Positions 7,503-10,000 of a DNA stretch of 10,000 nt are shown here, one piece after another. Within the stretch, counting starts at the first letter, position 1; every line of letters begins with the position of its first letter. The notes beneath the pieces were generated by a model. The model was not told the DNA's origin and did not search any database. It saw nothing but the letters and a program-made list of their open reading frames with translations. The translations under genes were made by a program, and so were the position numbers. Origin of the DNA: Chloroflexota bacterium (GTDB lineage: Bacteria > Chloroflexota > Anaerolineae > Anaerolineales > Villigracilaceae); contig JAIWOB010000094.1 in the NCBI GenBank assembly GCA_020217065.1, positions 1-10,000 on the forward strand. The letters run 5' to 3'.

Positions 7503-7552
7503 CTGCGCCGCTTCACGTGACGCCCAAACACAACAACATGTGACGCTTTTCT

Positions 7553-7642
7553 GGGGAGGTGCCAGAGTGGTTGAATGGGACGGTCTCGAAAACCGTTGTG
7601 GGCTCCGGTCCACCGAGGGTTCGAATCCCTCCCTCCCCGCCA
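7553..7642 (+). tRNA. tRNA-Ser (anticodon CGA)
   Basis: A 90-base class II tRNA. The acceptor stem pairs GGGGAGG (7553-7559) with CCTCCCC (7632-7638), followed by discriminator G and a genome-encoded CCA (7640-7642). The T arm is GAGGG-TTCGAAT-CCCTC (7615-7631). The anticodon loop CTCGAAA, closed by ACGGT/ACCGT, gives anticodon CGA, which reads the serine codon UCG. A long variable arm after the anticodon stem is expected for serine tRNA. All stems pair well, so I regard it as functional. Confidence 0.96.
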
Positions 7643-7644
7643 GC

Positions 7645-7680
7645 AGACCTGGCAGGTTTTGAAACCTGTCAGGTCTTTTT
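7645..7680 (+). terminator. Intrinsic terminator after tRNA-Ser
   Basis: AGACCTGGCAGGTTT (7645-7659) pairs with AAACCTGTCAGGTCT (7662-7676) over 15 bp with a single G-T wobble. The loop is very small, and a T run continues to 7680. The hairpin starts two bases after the tRNA CCA. Each arm is itself a small palindrome (ACCTG-N-CAGGT), which is unusual for a plain terminator and may mark a dispersed repeat. Confidence 0.9.
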
Positions 7681-7687
7681 CTTTAAG

Positions 7688-7696
7688 TGGTAAGAT
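7688..7696 (+). promoter_or_regulatory. Extended -10 element for the nadE operon
   Basis: TGGTAAGAT fits an extended -10 (TGn plus TAAGAT). It lies between the tRNA terminator and the ATG at 7704, with seven bases in between. Transcription would begin at or one base before the start codon, and there is no Shine-Dalgarno sequence. Confidence 0.5.
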
Positions 7697-7703
7697 TCGC
7701 GGG

Positions 7704-8555
7704 ATGAAACTCAACCTTGCCCTTGCCCAAATCAACACAAAATTGGGAGATGTGGATTCCAATCTCGCCAAGCACATGGATTACATCCAGCGGGCAAAAT
7801 CCCAAAAAGCGGATTTGCTCGTCTTCCCCGAACTTTCGCTGACGGGTTACGTCTTGCAGGATTTGGTCGCTTCCGTCGCGCACAAACCGACGGAGGATGA
7901 CCCCGTCTTCAAGCCTTTGCTCCAAGCCAGCCGCGACCTTGACCTGGTCGTCGGCTTCGTGGATGAAGATTCCCGTCACCGCTTTTTTATCGCGTCCGCC
8001 TACCTTTCGGGCGGAAAGACTGTCCACGTTCATCACAAGGTTTACCTGCCCACCTACGGTCTCTTCGACGAGGGACGTTTCTTCGCCTGGGGCGACTCCG
8101 TCCGCGCATTTGACACCCGCTTCGGGCGCGTGGGCATGTTGATTTGCGAGGACTTCTGGCACGCCTCCCCGCCTTACCTGCTCTGGCTCGACGGCGCGGA
8201 CATCATGCTCTTCTCGTCCGCCTCGCCTGGTCGTGGGTTGAACGACAGGGACAGGCTCGAGTCGGCGCATTGGGTGGAACGGGTCATCAAAGGCTACGCC
8301 AGCATGTTCACGTCCTTTGTGGCGCACGCCAACCGCGTCGGTTATGAAGACGGTCTGCACTTCTGGGGCGGAGCCGCGCTCTTCGACCCCAACGGCGAGG
8401 AAGTGGTCGTCGGTCCCTACAACGAGGAAGCCATCACCATTGCTCAAATGGACTTAAACCAACTCCGCCGCACCCGCGCCCGTCTGCCTCTGCTGCGCGA
8501 CGAACGAACGGCGCTCATCCGAAACGAACTGGATAGGATTCTTTCCCGTGATTGA
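7704..8555 (+). CDS. Glutaminase subunit of NAD synthetase (nitrilase fold)
   Basis: Carbon-nitrogen hydrolase that would release ammonia from glutamine for the NAD synthetase encoded next. The 283-residue product has the nitrilase triad in the form seen in glutamine-dependent NadE: E43 (FPELSLTGY), K112 (HHKVYLPTYGLFDE) and C148 (LICEDFWH). Its C-terminal LRRTRARLPLLRDERTALI also resembles the end of the glutaminase domain in fused enzymes. I chose ATG 7704 because the product then starts directly with the nitrilase strand (LNLALAQINTKLGD). The frame runs open back to 7575, but that stretch is tRNA and terminator. The stop overlaps the start of the synthetase gene by 8 bases in a different frame. 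A stand-alone amidase is an alternative, but the context argues against it. Confidence 0.88.
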   Translation: MKLNLALAQINTKLGDVDSNLAKHMDYIQRAKSQKADLLVFPELSLTGYVLQDLVASVAHKPTEDDPVFKPLLQASRDLDLVVGFVDEDSRHRFFIASAYLSGGKTVHVHHKVYLPTYGLFDEGRFFAWGDSVRAFDTRFGRVGMLICEDFWHASPPYLLWLDGADIMLFSSASPGRGLNDRDRLESAHWVERVIKGYASMFTSFVAHANRVGYEDGLHFWGGAALFDPNGEEVVVGPYNEEAITIAQMDLNQLRRTRARLPLLRDERTALIRNELDRILSRD

Positions 8556-9375
8556 CATCAACCTCTCCATCAACACCGACCTCGCCCGCGAGATTCTGGC
8601 GGGCTTCATTAAATCCGAGATTACGCGGGCGGGGATGAGCCGCGCAGTCATCGGGCTTTCGGGTGGAATCGACTCGGCGCTTTCGTGCGCGCTGGCGGTC
8701 GAAGCCCTGGGCAAAGAAAACGTCCTCGCGGTGCGGATGCCGTACAAAGCCTCCAGCAAAGACTCGCTTGACCATGCCCAATTGCTGATTGACCAGCTTG
8801 GCATTCCAAACAAGACCATCGAAATCACCGGGATGGTCGAGCCGCTCTTCAAACTCGACCCGCAAATCACGAAGATGCGCATGGGCAACATCATGGCGCG
8901 CGAACGCATGATTGTCCTCTACGACCAAAGCGAAGTCTTCAAAGGGCTGGTGGTGGGAACTGGAAACAAGACCGAAATCCTGCTGGGATACAGCACGCTC
9001 TACGGCGACTCGGCTTGCGCGATAAATCCCATCGGCGATTTATATAAGACTCAGGTGCGTCAACTCTCGCGGGCGATGAACATCCCCGCCCCCATCATTG
9101 ACAAAGCCCCGTCCGCCGACTTGTGGGCGGGTCAAACGGATGAAGACGAGTTGGGCTTCACCTACGAAGACGTGGATAAACTGCTTTACCTTCTCGTTGA
9201 CCAGCGTTACTCGCCGCAGGAAGCCGTCGAAGCGGGGTTCAGCGAAAAGTTTGTCAACGCCGTCGCCACGCGAGTCCGCCGCAACCAGTTCAAGCGGATG
9301 TTGCCGCCGATTGCCAAAGTCAGCAACCGCACCGTCGGCTACGACTTTTTATACCTCAGGGATTGGGGAACATAG
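8548..9375 (+). CDS. nadE: NAD+ synthetase, PP-loop subunit
   Basis: ATP-dependent amidation of deamido-NAD to NAD, the last step of NAD synthesis. The 275-residue product has the length of ammonia-dependent NadE. It carries the PP-loop SGGIDSA (S38-A44), RMGNIMARERMIVLYD (111-126), GTGNKTE (137-143), STLYGDSACAINPIGDLYKT and the substrate loop APSADLWAGQTDEDELG (187-203), all intact. The start is GTG at 8548, overlapping the glutaminase gene by 8 bases; a weak AGGA lies nine bases upstream. In most glutamine-dependent enzymes the two domains are one polypeptide. Here they are separate frames, either a natural two-subunit form or a frameshift in the assembly. The frame ends with a TAG at 9373-9375. 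Confidence 0.93.
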   Translation: MIDINLSINTDLAREILAGFIKSEITRAGMSRAVIGLSGGIDSALSCALAVEALGKENVLAVRMPYKASSKDSLDHAQLLIDQLGIPNKTIEITGMVEPLFKLDPQITKMRMGNIMARERMIVLYDQSEVFKGLVVGTGNKTEILLGYSTLYGDSACAINPIGDLYKTQVRQLSRAMNIPAPIIDKAPSADLWAGQTDEDELGFTYEDVDKLLYLLVDQRYSPQEAVEAGFSEKFVNAVATRVRRNQFKRMLPPIAKVSNRTVGYDFLYLRDWGT

Positions 9376-9437
9376 CCTGCCGCTTCAAGACCAGGGCTAA
9401 AAAACGCCGACCAACCGCCGCCCGCAGGATAACAAGG

Positions 9438-9469
9438 CACGGAGGAGAAAATCAATTCAAACCTCCGTG
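9438..9469. repeat. Inverted repeat in the nadE-MFS intergenic region
   Basis: CACGGAGG (9438-9445) and CCTCCGTG (9462-9469) form a perfect 8-bp inverted repeat around a 16-base spacer. A further CTCCGTGG occurs at 9479-9486. No T run follows, so this is not a typical terminator. CTCCGTG-type inverted repeats look like small dispersed elements, but one copy cannot show that. Confidence 0.45.
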
Positions 9470-9513
9470 TTTCCGCGTCTCCGTGGGTCAAAAATATTCA
9501 ATCAAGGAACACA

Positions 9514-10000
9514 ATGGGATTGCACATTCCGCCATCGCTCAAACACAAAAAATTCTTTTACCTCTGGCTCGGACAATTAATATCGGTGACAGGAACCCAA
9601 ATGCAACTCTGGGCTTTGTTTTGGCACGTCAGCCGACTCGACGAAAACCCCATCGCGTTGGGCGGCATCGGGCTGGCGCGGATATTGCCCGTCATCGTCT
9701 TCTCGCTCATCGGCGGCGCGCTGGCAGATTCGAGAGACCGGCGCAAGGTAATGTTCGTGACGCAAAGCGCCGCCGCCCTGCTTGCGCTTGCCCTCGGCTT
9801 GCTCACCCAACTCGGCTATGTGACGATTTGGCACATTTACGTCATCACGGCTTTGCAGGCAATCGCCGTCGCCTTCGACGGACCTTCGCGGCAGGCGTTG
9901 ATTCCCAACCTGCTGCCGAAAGAGGATTTGCCTAACGCCTTCAGCATGACCTTCACCTCGTTCCAAGTCGGCTCGGTGCTGGGACCCGCCCTGAGCGGAT
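9514..10000 (+). CDS. MFS transporter, N-terminal part (cut by window end)
   Basis: Inner-membrane secondary transporter of the major facilitator superfamily, probably an exporter of the EntS type. The 162 visible residues hold about five membrane segments, starting with FFYLWLGQLISVTGTQMQ and then ALGGIGLARILPVIVFSLIGG. The MFS motif A loop GGALADSRDRRKVM sits between segments 2 and 3. FDGPSRQALIPNLLPKEDLPNAFS and SVLGPALSG, both typical of EntS-like proteins, follow. ATG 9514 has AAGGA five bases upstream. The frame stays open to the window end, so it continues beyond. It lies 138 bases after nadE with a hairpin between, so co-transcription is uncertain. The substrate is unknown. Confidence 0.9.
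   Translation, partial: MGLHIPPSLKHKKFFYLWLGQLISVTGTQMQLWALFWHVSRLDENPIALGGIGLARILPVIVFSLIGGALADSRDRRKVMFVTQSAAALLALALGLLTQLGYVTIWHIYVITALQAIAVAFDGPSRQALIPNLLPKEDLPNAFSMTFTSFQVGSVLGPALSG

Noticed and set aside
7575..7703. N-terminal extension of the glutaminase frame
   Set aside because: It would translate through tRNA-Ser and its terminator. The nitrilase fold starts at ATG 7704.
7683..8447. Minus-strand open frame of 254 codons opposite the glutaminase gene
   Set aside because: It is a shadow of the biased codon use on the plus strand, where the full nitrilase triad is read.
9363..9935. Plus-strand open frame of 190 codons overlapping the MFS gene
   Set aside because: It is arginine-rich and out of frame with the clear membrane protein that starts at 9514. 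Its start lies within the nadE end.
1..10000. Novel defence, CRISPR or mobile system
   Set aside because: I looked for repeat arrays, transposase or integrase motifs, target-site duplications and unknown multi-gene cassettes. Every sizeable gene belongs to a known housekeeping family.

Overview
The window looks like ordinary, compactly packed chromosome from a free-living, moderately GC-rich bacterium. My best guess is Chloroflexota, Anaerolineae-like. This rests on gene style (a short NfeD next to a slipin, a split glutamine-dependent NAD synthetase, TATAAT-type hexamers almost touching start codons) and not on any marker gene, so it is an inference of modest strength. I see no mobile element, CRISPR array, prophage or defence cassette.

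Layout. Positions 1-217 carry no gene, only possible 3' signals. From 218 to 2673 the minus strand carries wecC then wecB, joined by a GTGA start/stop overlap. Together they make UDP-N-acetylmannosaminuronate for a cell-surface polysaccharide. A 226-base intergenic region (2674-2899) holds outward-facing signals for wecC and for a plus-strand pair: a short NfeD-family membrane protein (2900-3514) and a slipin/stomatin SPFH protein (3539-4441). That pair ends in a strong intrinsic terminator. Immediately after it come a RimI-like acetyltransferase (4511-4963), ribonuclease D (4974-6110) and a beta-CASP metallo-beta-lactamase RNA nuclease (6100-7494) that overlaps rnd. A tRNA-Ser(CGA) with encoded CCA (7553-7642) follows, closed by a near-perfect hairpin terminator. 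Next, glutamine-dependent NAD synthetase is encoded as two overlapping genes: a nitrilase-fold glutaminase (7704-8555) and the PP-loop synthetase (8548-9375). The window ends inside an MFS exporter (9514 onward).

How the genes work together. Three functional pairs are evident: WecC/WecB (sugar nucleotide), NfeD/slipin (membrane microdomain) and NadE glutaminase/synthetase (NAD). RNase D, the beta-CASP nuclease and the tRNA gene form an RNA-processing neighbourhood that may or may not be meaningful. The most distinctive non-coding signal is recurrent: -10-like hexamers lie 6-15 bases before start codons, often without a Shine-Dalgarno sequence, which suggests leaderless or very short-leader transcripts.
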